A stretch of DNA of 34,972 bases from a virus. The DNA lies in the IMG/VR virus record IMGVR_UViG_3300036785_000387, positions 1 through 34,972 of that record, one strand, 5' to 3'. The notes below the pieces were generated by a model. The model ran no database searches, was not told the origin of the DNA, and saw only the letters and a list, made by a program, of their open reading frames with translations. Both the position numbers and the translations under genes were made by a program. Below, piece by piece: positions 14,793 to 22,685 of the stretch; the stretch's first letter is position 1; each line of letters opens with the position of its first letter.

Positions 14793-17622
14793 GCAAGACG
14801 AAGTCGTACAAATTCGCGTAAGCGTGGACGATCAGGCAAGTAAGCAGCTTGCCGCGATCAGCGAGCAGCTTGTTCAGTTACGTGAAGCTGGTACCAAGAC
14901 CGCGCAAGGTGTTGCAGCCGCGCCTGCACAGATGCGCGAGGGCGTGCAAGCGCTCACAGGGGCGATCCGGCAGGCGGGATTTATCGGGGGTATTGTAGGT
15001 GGAGTAACGGCAGAATTTGTCCATCAATTGACGGATCTTGGCGCCAATCTGGTCCATCGAGCCACCGACTTTCGTGGTCTCTCTGAATCGATGAAGGACC
15101 TTGAGACTCATGCTCGTGGTGTTGGGCAGAGCATGACGGGCTATCAAGGGCTACAGCGGCAATTGCAACTAGGAGGTATGAGCGCAAAGGAGGCACAAGG
15201 CACGATCAGCCAGTTATCAGATCTTAATCTTGAATTGCAACGATACGGCGCCCAGAACGCGCCGACCACGCATCGACTCTTGCAGGATGTCGCCGATCCA
15301 GCAACCTTCCAATATATCTCTAAATTCATGGAGCAGATGGAAGGCGCCCCGGTAGCGCGGCAGATCGATCTGATAAGCGAAGCGCTGGAGAACATGCGCC
15401 AGACGATGACGGCGCGTGGTGAGGCAGGTGGAGTCGAGGCGGCGCAAGAGCAGTTCTTGGCGAGGCTTGGCCTGACGCCAGCGGCGTTCGCCAAGATGGC
15501 GGAGGGCTATCGCGTCGCCCAGAAACTTAACCAGGAACTCGCCGCGGCAGATCCTGCACGCGAGCAAATGCTTCGGGATCGCACGAAGGAAACTGAAAGG
15601 TTCGCCCAGGAGAGCCTGACAGCGTCCTTCCTCTGGAAAGACATCGGGGAAAGCATTGCCGGAAGCCTGTTGCATGGTATCGGACTCAACGATGCCATGA
15701 ATCAATTGAACCAATGGCTGAAAAAGAATCTAACAGAGTTAGAAACGTTTGAGCGGGTGTTTCGAGAGACCGGCTCCTTCGAGCAGGCGATAGGAGCCCT
15801 CGCACCGGCTTGGGCTCCATTCGGCAAGCAGCTAGACCTTGCGAAGACAGATCTGATAAAGGCCGGGGAAGAGATCAAGAGCTGGAATCAGGCCTTCATA
15901 GATGCCGGCAAGGCAGGGCACGATCAATTCACCGTACCTTTGGAAAAAGCTCTCATGGACCTGTGGAATAACTTACCAGCAGGGCTACGAGACTTCCTGA
16001 CTGCGAAGAGCCCGCTGTTGAAACAGCCGGAACATCCGAAATCGGAAGACCTTCCCAAGACGCCAGAGGGCTTCCGCGAGCTTCAACGTCGCGGCCGAGA
16101 AATGAGGGAGCGGCAACGGCAAGAACAGCAACCGCAGCAACAAGACGGCCAGCCAAAACGGCCGGTAGAACAACTAGACCCCATGACGGGGCTTCCATAT
16201 GAGGATGAAGCGCGGACCGGTGGGACTCGGCCGCCGTCTCCTCCTCCACCGCCAGCACCACCGCCATCACCACCACCAGCAGCACCAGCACCACCGCGCT
16301 CTATACGCGATTATTTGCCACACGCATTCCGCATGCGCGAGGAGGAAGAAAAGCGCAAGCGCGAAGAGGAAGAGCGCATGCGGCAGCTAGGCGGCCCTCC
16401 AGGATGGAGAGGTCTTCCGACATCGAGGCACATAGAAAAACCAGGTCCGCCGCCCGCTGATGAGCCTGAGCAGATTAGAAAATTTTGGGAGAACGCAGAC
16501 GAGATGATCGAGGCTGCGCGGCAACACCGCGGGTCCGCTGGGAAGCAAACAGATCTCGATAAGCTTGCTGGTGCAGTAGACAAGATCATTCCGCCGGGCG
16601 GCGGTAAGCCGAGCATTTTGCCGCCAGTAAACGTGCCACCGCAGGGCGGCGGACAGCCGAGACCGCAGCGTCTTGCTGATGAGATTCCCGCGCCGAGACC
16701 GCAGGATCTTGCTGATGAGGGAGGCGCAGGCCAGCCGATCATTATGCCACCAATTCCCGCGCCGAGACCGCAGGGTCTTGCTGATGAGCGAGGCGCAGGC
16801 CAGCCGATCATCTTGCCGCCAAACCTGATGCAGGATTTGATCAAGAGCGCGCAGCCGGAAGCTGGTGGCGGCCCGAGCGGTCTGCCCGAGGGCATTCAGC
16901 TCGCAGGCTTCAAGAGTAGCTTGGCGGCAGGAGTTGCCGAGCACATAGCAGAGGAATTTCTGAGTCCTGGTCATATGCTAAAAACTGGCTCGGAACTTTA
17001 TGAGATGGCGAGGACGGGCCAGGATGTAGCGAAGATGCAAGGCAGCGGGCTGCAACCGCCGAAAGCGCCATCGGTAGCGGAAACTATCCTGTCCGCGTTG
17101 CCATTTGGCTTGGGTGCGATTCCGCCAATGCTGCAAAAGGATGTGGAAGAGGGCAATCGCCTGCGCACTCTTCTTCGGGAAAAGCTTGGTGTTGAAGATC
17201 CCCAGGAAGAAGCTCCCTGGACACCCGGCGGAGCATGGCATCAGGGCGGCGGCGAGAAAGACGAACAATCAACCTTCGATAAGCGATTTGGAATGTGGCC
17301 TGATCAGGCGCCGGCGCCCAGCGCCTTTGAAAATCGTTTTGGTGTCTGGCCCGGAATGGGCGCCGAGAAGATGGATGAGACCTCGGCGAAGCTCGATCAA
17401 GCCGCCAATACAAACGTCAACATCAGCGGAGCAGGTAAGATTTCCGTCGACGTGCGCGCACCGCCGGGAACGAGCGTTGACGCGCAAGGCGAGGGATTTT
17501 TCAAATCGACGGAGATCACCAGACTCACGCAGATGATGCCCGCCGATTTCGGGCCGGCGCCGGTGACAGGAGTAAGCGCCGGCCAAGGTGTGGCCGCAAA
17601 TGGGACGGTGGGGGCTGCGTAG
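14785..17622 (+). CDS. Tail tape measure protein
   Basis: The product has 945 residues from ATG 14785 (GGAAGAG upstream). The start is inside the end of the frameshifted chaperone frame, consistent with coupled synthesis. The N-terminal 330 residues are mostly helical with a Gly-rich hydrophobic stretch (GFIGGIVGGVTAEFVHQL). Residues about 440-560 are Gln/Arg- then Pro-rich low complexity (PPSPPPPPAPPPSPPPAAP). Residues about 620-680 carry three copies of PRPQ.LADE. The C-terminal third has two KRFGMWP/NRFGVWP-like units. The protein fixes tail length and is ejected at infection. The large Pro-rich middle is unusual, so simple length scaling may not hold. Confidence 0.88.
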   Translation: MAEQDEVVQIRVSVDDQASKQLAAISEQLVQLREAGTKTAQGVAAAPAQMREGVQALTGAIRQAGFIGGIVGGVTAEFVHQLTDLGANLVHRATDFRGLSESMKDLETHARGVGQSMTGYQGLQRQLQLGGMSAKEAQGTISQLSDLNLELQRYGAQNAPTTHRLLQDVADPATFQYISKFMEQMEGAPVARQIDLISEALENMRQTMTARGEAGGVEAAQEQFLARLGLTPAAFAKMAEGYRVAQKLNQELAAADPAREQMLRDRTKETERFAQESLTASFLWKDIGESIAGSLLHGIGLNDAMNQLNQWLKKNLTELETFERVFRETGSFEQAIGALAPAWAPFGKQLDLAKTDLIKAGEEIKSWNQAFIDAGKAGHDQFTVPLEKALMDLWNNLPAGLRDFLTAKSPLLKQPEHPKSEDLPKTPEGFRELQRRGREMRERQRQEQQPQQQDGQPKRPVEQLDPMTGLPYEDEARTGGTRPPSPPPPPAPPPSPPPAAPAPPRSIRDYLPHAFRMREEEEKRKREEEERMRQLGGPPGWRGLPTSRHIEKPGPPPADEPEQIRKFWENADEMIEAARQHRGSAGKQTDLDKLAGAVDKIIPPGGGKPSILPPVNVPPQGGGQPRPQRLADEIPAPRPQDLADEGGAGQPIIMPPIPAPRPQGLADERGAGQPIILPPNLMQDLIKSAQPEAGGGPSGLPEGIQLAGFKSSLAAGVAEHIAEEFLSPGHMLKTGSELYEMARTGQDVAKMQGSGLQPPKAPSVAETILSALPFGLGAIPPMLQKDVEEGNRLRTLLREKLGVEDPQEEAPWTPGGAWHQGGGEKDEQSTFDKRFGMWPDQAPAPSAFENRFGVWPGMGAEKMDETSAKLDQAANTNVNISGAGKISVDVRAPPGTSVDAQGEGFFKSTEITRLTQMMPADFGPAPVTGVSAGQGVAANGTVGAA
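16657..16818 (+). repeat. Tandem repeat inside the tape-measure gene
   Basis: Three copies of a unit encoding PRPQ(R/D/G)LADE occur. The last two are longer, with about 70 bases almost identical, including IPAPRPQ and GAGQPII. Recent slippage or unequal recombination is the likely origin. Confidence 0.75.
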
Positions 17623-17648
17623 GGCTGGCGTCTCGGCGTGAATAAAGT

Positions 17649-17717
17649 GGCCCCGGACACCGTGTAGCTGGGTGACAGAGCTGATGTGGTCCGGGGCCGG
17701 ATCGTGGTCTTACACGA
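17649..17717 (+). ncRNA. Repeated structured element E3
   Basis: Stem GGCCCCGGAC (17649-17658) pairs perfectly with GTCCGGGGCC (17689-17698), with a 30-nt loop and TGGGTGACA at loop positions 11-19 (17669-17677). An inner AGC/GCT helix flanks the motif. The second hairpin is TCGTG (17702-17706) with CACGA (17713-17717). Compared with E1 (TCGCGG/CCGCGA) both sides changed together. It fills the gap between the tape measure and the DNA-circularisation gene. Confidence 0.75.
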
Positions 17718-17764
17718 CGACATGACTGTTCACCCGCGAGCGCGGCATTGCAAGTGCAATTATC

Positions 17765-18262
17765 ATGAGTGAAATCAAAGATATCCACAATCCATGGCGG
17801 GACTCGTTGGTGCCGGCGGAGTTCGATGGCGCGCAGTTCTTCTGCGAGATCGGCGCATATGAGTGTGGCCAGCGGATCGTCATCCACGAGTTTCCGAAAA
17901 AGGATGAATGTTATACGGAGTTAATGGGGCGCAGATACTACGCCTTCACGGTTCGAGGCTACTGCATCCAGAGCAGCAAGGAGCCGGACTACCGCCAGAA
18001 GCGCGACGCGTTGCGCGATAAGTTGGATGAATGGCAGGCCGGGAATCTGACGCTGCCGACCATGAAGCCGAAGCACGTCATCTGCCGGCAATATCGCCTA
18101 ACGGAGGATGAGCACCTTGGCGGCTATTGCGTTTTCGACATGACGTTCGCGGAAGCCTCAACGCCGCCATTCAAGCCGACGCCGGCGCCAGATTTTCTTC
18201 TCCTGCAAGCGGCCGATACGCTACAGGCGCGGACGTTGCAAATCATGGCCGGGGCTGTCTGA
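17765..18262 (+). CDS. DNA circularisation N-terminal domain protein (Mu gpN, N-terminal part)
   Basis: The product has 165 residues. Residues about 8-120 match the DNA_circ_N domain: PWRDSLVPAEFDGAQFFCE, then G.R.V.HEFPKKDE.Y.E.MGRR...F.V.GY, RQKRDALRDKLDEWQAG.L.LPTM and Y..FDMTF. In Mu, gpN is a baseplate/tail protein of about 490 residues; here the domain is a gene of its own, with the next frame (18264-18932) continuing the rest. The stop TGA and the next ATG are one base apart. No good ribosome binding site is visible. Confidence 0.8.
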   Translation: MSEIKDIHNPWRDSLVPAEFDGAQFFCEIGAYECGQRIVIHEFPKKDECYTELMGRRYYAFTVRGYCIQSSKEPDYRQKRDALRDKLDEWQAGNLTLPTMKPKHVICRQYRLTEDEHLGGYCVFDMTFAEASTPPFKPTPAPDFLLLQAADTLQARTLQIMAGAV

Positions 18263-18263
18263 G

Positions 18264-18932
18264 ATGTTTAGAGAGGACTCGTTAGAAGCCCAGCCGATCG
18301 TCGATGCCGCGTTGGTGTCGTTGCTTTCATGGGCGCCGACACGGGGGCGCGATGGTGCCAATTTACGAGAGCAGGTCAATTCGGTTCGGGCGCAGGCTCT
18401 TGCGCTTTTGCAGGCCGATGCCATCGGGGATGATCTCGTAGCGTGCTTCGATCTCGCGGTGACGACTGGGATCAACCTTCAGCAGGTTGAGCGCGTGCGG
18501 CAGATCGCAGAGAGCGCCACCCCGACAACTCCCGGCGCGCAGATGATCAAAGATTCTCTCATTCAACTCGCGTTTTGTACTCAAGCGCGTCTCATTGTTG
18601 CCATGACATTCGTCAGCCGCACCGACGTTGAAAATGTGCGTGCAATGATAAACGCCAGCTTCGCTCCAGCGGAAGAAGCGATGGCCGATCAGATGGACGC
18701 GATGACATATCGCGCCGTGATTTCTTTGCATGCCGCGATCTCATTCTTTCTGGTCCAGACGGCGCGTCCACTGCCGCAGATGCTCACCTACCGATTTTCC
18801 TATCCGAGGTCCACTTTGGCGATCGCGCAACGTCTCTACGCTGATGCGACGCGTGGCGACGAGATCAGAAATGAGAATGGAATCATTCACCCGCTCTTTG
18901 CTCCGATGATGGGAAGGGCTTTATCGGCTTAA
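18264..18932 (+). CDS. Second part of the gpN-like baseplate protein
   Basis: The product has 222 residues, mainly helical and Ala-rich. The C-terminal block LAIAQRLYADATRGDEIRNENGIIHPLFAP matches the end of Mu gpN-like proteins (YRLYGDA.RADE...N...HP.F.P). Together with the preceding gene it gives about 390 residues, near the size of one gpN. The ATG follows the previous stop after a single base, so it is translationally coupled. The split could be natural subunit separation or a recent mutation. Confidence 0.7.
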   Translation: MFREDSLEAQPIVDAALVSLLSWAPTRGRDGANLREQVNSVRAQALALLQADAIGDDLVACFDLAVTTGINLQQVERVRQIAESATPTTPGAQMIKDSLIQLAFCTQARLIVAMTFVSRTDVENVRAMINASFAPAEEAMADQMDAMTYRAVISLHAAISFFLVQTARPLPQMLTYRFSYPRSTLAIAQRLYADATRGDEIRNENGIIHPLFAPMMGRALSA

Positions 18933-18937
18933 GCAAC

Positions 18938-20047
18938 ATGCCAGCAAAGAGTAGCGAAAAAGTCACGCTGAGCGTGGGTGGCGGCAACTTCGAAGACTTC
19001 GAGACGGTCTGGGTGCAATCGACCTGGGGTGACACCTTTGATCAGTTCAAGTTCACATGCGCGGAGCGCGTTGGTGGCCAGCAGTTCAAGCCCGGTGACA
19101 AGTGTTCGGTGAAGCTTGCCGGACAAGATGCTATTGTCGATGGCATAATCTTGAGTCGTCAAGTCGCCTACGATGCGTATCGTCACGGAGTCATGATTTG
19201 GGGAGTGAGCAAAACATGGGCCGCGGTGCGCTCGTCAATAAATCACGGGACATGCAGCTTTGACGACAAGGACATCAAGGGGATAGCGGATGAAATTCTC
19301 AAGCCGACTGGTGTCAAGTGTGAGACCAAGGGAAACATTGATCTCACCAAGTGGCCCTACATGCACTGCCAGCCGGGGGAGTCGATCCACTCGTTCTTAG
19401 AGCGCATCGCGCGAGATCGCAACGTCATCCTGACTTGCGACGTGAAAGAAGGCAAGTTGCTTCTCGTTGCGCGGGATTTTGACAACGGCAATCAGGGTCA
19501 GCTCATCGAGGGGCAAAACATCCTCAAGATGCAATGCGAGATGAGCAAGAAGAACTCATACAGCAAGTACATGTTAAACGGTCAGACCCCTGCCAATAAC
19601 AAGTTGAACATGAAGGCTGCATCTGAGCAGAGAAAATCGGTAGACGGCACGATGGATCAATACAGTTGTCGCATGATTTCCATGGAACAGCCGGTTTGTA
19701 CTCCCAAAGAGGTGGAGACGCGGGCCACGAACGAGCAGATGTTTGCGGCGACGCAGGAACTCCAGGCGACGGTCACGGTGCAAGGTTGGCAGCCGGGAGG
19801 AGCAAAAGGCGGCGGTGAGCTTTGGCAAAAGGGAAAGAAGGTAAAAGTGACATCGCCGATGGCCATGCTGGATGAGCAACTGGCCATCCAGCAGGTGACT
19901 TTCACGCAAGATGATCGAAGCGGTTCGCTTACAACGCTGGTATTGGTGCAGCCGTACAAGATCGGAGAAGCCAAAGGAAAATTGAGCGGATCACCTGGGC
20001 AATCCAGCAGCAGCGGCGGCACCGGCAATTTGCCTGCGGTGTCATGA
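18938..20047 (+). CDS. Baseplate hub protein (Mu gp44 / T4 gp27-like)
   Basis: The product has 369 residues. It has the hub pattern of gpP/gp44 and gpD-type proteins: an N-terminal beta domain (VTLSVGGGNFEDFETVWVQSTW...FKFTCAER), PGDKCSVKLAGQDAIVDGIILSRQVAYDA, SKTW..VRSSI, and the GESIHSFLERIARDRNVIL segment. A C-terminal KVTSPMAMLDEQLAIQQVTFTQDDRSGS.TTLVLVQP follows, then a Ser/Gly tail. The trimeric hub joins the tube to the spike. It sits between gpN and the gp45-like spike, as in Mu. Confidence 0.85.
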   Translation: MPAKSSEKVTLSVGGGNFEDFETVWVQSTWGDTFDQFKFTCAERVGGQQFKPGDKCSVKLAGQDAIVDGIILSRQVAYDAYRHGVMIWGVSKTWAAVRSSINHGTCSFDDKDIKGIADEILKPTGVKCETKGNIDLTKWPYMHCQPGESIHSFLERIARDRNVILTCDVKEGKLLLVARDFDNGNQGQLIEGQNILKMQCEMSKKNSYSKYMLNGQTPANNKLNMKAASEQRKSVDGTMDQYSCRMISMEQPVCTPKEVETRATNEQMFAATQELQATVTVQGWQPGGAKGGGELWQKGKKVKVTSPMAMLDEQLAIQQVTFTQDDRSGSLTTLVLVQPYKIGEAKGKLSGSPGQSSSSGGTGNLPAVS

Positions 20048-20076
20048 TGGCCACCTAAAAGGGGAAAAGAAACCAA

Positions 20077-21390
20077 ATGCAGCGCGCGACTCCTGTTGAC
20101 AGTTCAATTCGCGGTTATGGTGCCGGCGGCGCACGAGGACTCGTGCACGAGGCCGACGACTCGCAGTACATGCAGGAAGTCAAAGTCAACTACATGAAGT
20201 ATGAGACGCGGAAGAAGGTCGAGCATCCGCAAAACTATGGCTTCAGCTCCTACTGTCGCAAGGCCGAATACGGCAGCGATGATTCCGGCGATAAGCCGGA
20301 CAGCGGGACCCCGGAGAAGCCAATCAAGAGTTCTGCCGAGCACTTTGGTCAGTTCATGGGAGGCAATCGCGCGTTTCCAGTGATTGAAGTCTTGGACGAT
20401 CGACGTTATCGATTGTTCAACAATCAAGAGGGCGAGGTCTGGGTCTATGACGATCAGCAGCAAAAGGTCCAGATCAAGCGCAATCTGATACTGACACGGA
20501 GTCAGTTCAAGATCGTGCACCGCATAATTAAAGACGAGCAGCAGGCCGATAAGAAGAAGACCCGCGATCAATCCAAGCAGGACATCGACGATGCGAAGCA
20601 AGATGGTCAAGGCCAGCAGCAGCAATCCGGCGGCGGTGGCCAATCCAGCAGCGACAACGGCGTCGAGCAATCGGGAACGCAGGACAAGCCATGGAAGCCG
20701 TTGTCATCCTATGCCGCCGACAAGGATTCGATTGTTCTCGTCAGGCAGCAGGACAACGACGACGGCGACCTTCTCTCCAAGCTTTGGTTGACGGACGGCG
20801 AGGGCGACGCAACCCCGAAGGGGGAGAAGCAGAAGCCCAAGGGACCGCTGCTCGAAGGAAAGTTCGACGAGAAGAAGCAGACGATCAGCTTCACGGTCTA
20901 TTACCAACCCGACAGCGAGCAGCAAAAGCCTAGATTGGTATTCACCCAGGATGGGGAAGACGATTACTTGGAGATGCAGACGCTCGATCAGGAAGGAAAC
21001 CTGACCTTGTGGTTTCGAATGGATCAACAAGGAAAGATGATAACGCTGCAAACTCTGGATCAGGGCACGCCCAAGCAGACCATTCAGTTGGACAACAATA
21101 AGCAGCAAATTCATTCGTTCACCAAGAGCACCGATGTCATCCTCGACGAGAACAAGAAAAAGGTTCTGGTGGGCGATCAGAGCGCTAACACGCCAGCGGC
21201 CATGCGCGGATCGATCGACAGCAAGGGGCATCGGATTATTGCTCATGTCTGTCCGAAGGTGTTGCTGCCGGAAGGATCAGGTGGCGGCGGCAGCGGCGGC
21301 AACAGCGGCTCCCCACCAACTAGCGCCCCGCCTCCCAGCACGGGAACAGGCAGCGGAGGATCTGGCTCAGGCGGCGTGATCGAGGCATAG
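20077..21390 (+). CDS. Baseplate spike protein (Mu gp45 / gpV-like), enlarged
   Basis: The product has 437 residues with AGGGGAAAAG before the ATG. The N-terminus carries the gp45-like OB region: RG.V...DDSQYMQEVKVNYM..E.R..VEHPQNYGFSS, then AEHF..F.GGNRAFPVIEVLDDRRYR and NQEGEVWVYDDQQQKVQIKRN. Residues about 145-290 are a charged Lys/Asp/Gln/Ser-rich insertion. It is followed by repeated beta strands (MQTLDQEGNLTLWFRMDQQGKMITLQTLDQ) typical of a spike beta-helix. It ends in a Gly/Ser/Pro tail. It pierces the outer membrane in Mu-like phages. Mu gp45 is about 197 residues, so this one is more than twice as long. Confidence 0.85.
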   Translation: MQRATPVDSSIRGYGAGGARGLVHEADDSQYMQEVKVNYMKYETRKKVEHPQNYGFSSYCRKAEYGSDDSGDKPDSGTPEKPIKSSAEHFGQFMGGNRAFPVIEVLDDRRYRLFNNQEGEVWVYDDQQQKVQIKRNLILTRSQFKIVHRIIKDEQQADKKKTRDQSKQDIDDAKQDGQGQQQQSGGGGQSSSDNGVEQSGTQDKPWKPLSSYAADKDSIVLVRQQDNDDGDLLSKLWLTDGEGDATPKGEKQKPKGPLLEGKFDEKKQTISFTVYYQPDSEQQKPRLVFTQDGEDDYLEMQTLDQEGNLTLWFRMDQQGKMITLQTLDQGTPKQTIQLDNNKQQIHSFTKSTDVILDENKKKVLVGDQSANTPAAMRGSIDSKGHRIIAHVCPKVLLPEGSGGGGSGGNSGSPPTSAPPPSTGTGSGGSGSGGVIEA

Positions 21391-21392
21391 TT

Positions 21393-21465
21393 GGCGCGGC
21401 TGGACAATGCCCTTTTGGGTGACACCGCATCATTGGTCCGGCCGCGCCCCGCCGATGTGATCGGC
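21393..21465 (+). ncRNA. Repeated structured element E4
   Basis: Stem GGCGCGGCTGGAC (21393-21405) pairs with GTCCGGCCGCGCC (21436-21448) over 13 bp with one U-G wobble. The loop is again 30 nt, with TGGGTGACA at positions 11-19 (21416-21424). An inner ATGC/GCAT helix flanks the motif. The second hairpin is GCCGAT (21451-21456) with ATCGGC (21460-21465). It begins two bases after the spike stop codon. Confidence 0.75.
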
Positions 21466-21503
21466 AACACGCACAATAACCCACGTCGGGGAGGCCAAGC
21501 AAC

Positions 21504-22667
21504 GTGGATTTCGTCATCGCGACTTCCGAGGGTGTCGTCTCGATCGACAATCAACCTCTTGGCGTGGACACCACGACGCTGCCTGCCAACGTCGCCGTTG
21601 TAGCCTATGATTGCAGCAGTGGCGCCGGCAACATCGAATATAACGACCGGCTTCGCATCCTAGAGCCGCTGCTCGATCCCACGCCATATCAGGCGGTGTT
21701 GAACAATTGGCTGGTGGAGGCGGCAGCACAGACCGTGATGCCGGTAACCTTGGCACAGGCACAGCGCGTCAAGATTGGGATCGTCAATGGCATCTACAAT
21801 GGCAAGCGGCAATTGCCGATTACGGCAATCGGGTACACCTGGGACGCCAGCGACACGGCCTACGCAGACATGCAGGCTGCGATTACGTCATCCACTCCTG
21901 GCATGGTGGATACTCTCACTACCCAGACAAACCAGCAGGTGGGTACTCTCACTACTCAGACAAACCAGCAGGCGGCTTCTCTCGCCACCCAGACAAATCA
22001 GCAGGTGGCTACTCTCACCGCCCATACAAATCAGCAGGCGGCTTCTCTCGCCGCCCAAACAAATCAACAGGTGGCTACTCTCACCGCCCAGACAAATCAA
22101 TCGGCGGCTTCTCTCGCCGCCCAGACAAATCAGCAGTCGCAATCATTGTCTATTGTTCAATATGTACCGGCGGCAGCTCAAGGTGCTTATGCCTCTGCCG
22201 GCGGGTCTGCCACCTACGTCGTTGGTGGCAGCCAGCTTGCGGGCATTCCTTACACAGTAAGTTTTAACACTGCATCGTCTTCTTTTGTCACCGGCGTTGC
22301 TGGGGGTGGGATAACGCAGCAGCCGCAATATTACGCCAGCAATCCAGTTCAAATAGTATCGCCTATTCAGACGGAGCCTACTGCTCAGACGGCACCTACG
22401 CAGACGGCGCCCACTCAGACGGCGCCTACCCAGACGGCGCCTACGCAAACGTCGCCCACGCAGAGCACGACCGCAAAATTTATGCCGTTGAATGGGAGAA
22501 CTGCACTAACTCTGAACGTTAGTCAGATCGGCCAGATCGTTGCTGCAATTCAGTCTCGTCGTTCCTCGCTTCAAACTGTCAGATTGAACAAGACCGGCGA
22601 GATCAATGCTCTCAATACGATATCCGCAGTGATCGCCTACGACGCAACAACAGGTTGGCCATCATAA
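21504..22667 (+). CDS. Baseplate/fibre-associated protein with DUF4376-like domain and two repeat arrays
   Basis: The product has 387 residues from GTG 21504 (GGGGAGG upstream). Residues 1-35 resemble short phage proteins with VDNQPLGVDTTTLPANV. Residues 45-125 look DUF4376-like: VTLAQAQRVKIGIVNGIYNGKRQLPITAIGYTWDASD. Residues 137-213 are seven 11-residue repeats of the form (T/S)L(A/T).QTNQQ.., expected to be helical, probably a hendecad coiled coil. Residues about 289-320 are five-residue QTAPT repeats. The C-terminal 60 residues again look DUF4376-like (LNVSQIGQIVAAIQSRRSSLQT). It lies between the spike and gp46 genes; its role is not established. Confidence 0.7.
   Translation: MDFVIATSEGVVSIDNQPLGVDTTTLPANVAVVAYDCSSGAGNIEYNDRLRILEPLLDPTPYQAVLNNWLVEAAAQTVMPVTLAQAQRVKIGIVNGIYNGKRQLPITAIGYTWDASDTAYADMQAAITSSTPGMVDTLTTQTNQQVGTLTTQTNQQAASLATQTNQQVATLTAHTNQQAASLAAQTNQQVATLTAQTNQSAASLAAQTNQQSQSLSIVQYVPAAAQGAYASAGGSATYVVGGSQLAGIPYTVSFNTASSSFVTGVAGGGITQQPQYYASNPVQIVSPIQTEPTAQTAPTQTAPTQTAPTQTAPTQTSPTQSTTAKFMPLNGRTALTLNVSQIGQIVAAIQSRRSSLQTVRLNKTGEINALNTISAVIAYDATTGWPS
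21912..22142 (+). repeat. Seven tandem 33-bp repeats
   Basis: Seven in-frame 33-bp units encode 11-residue repeats. Units alternate between T-L-T-type and S-L-A-type, so the 66-bp pair may be the duplicated unit. Copies differ at few bases, pointing to recent expansion and probable length variation between relatives. Confidence 0.9.
22368..22465 (+). repeat. Tandem 15-bp repeats (QTAPT)
   Basis: About six 15-bp units, each encoding QTAPT or close variants (first QTEPTA, last QTSPT), lie in frame within the same gene. They probably form an extended Pro/Thr linker before the C-terminal domain. Confidence 0.85.
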
Positions 22668-22685
22668 AAACGAAGGGGAATCGCT

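Noticed and set aside
2311-21465. E1-E4 as ordinary Rho-independent terminators
   Set aside because: No T-tract follows any copy, and the conserved loop motif with fixed position is not expected of terminators. The true terminators here (5049, 34468) look different.
21912-22142. CRISPR-like array
   Set aside because: Repeats are contiguous, in frame and protein-coding; there are no unique spacers.
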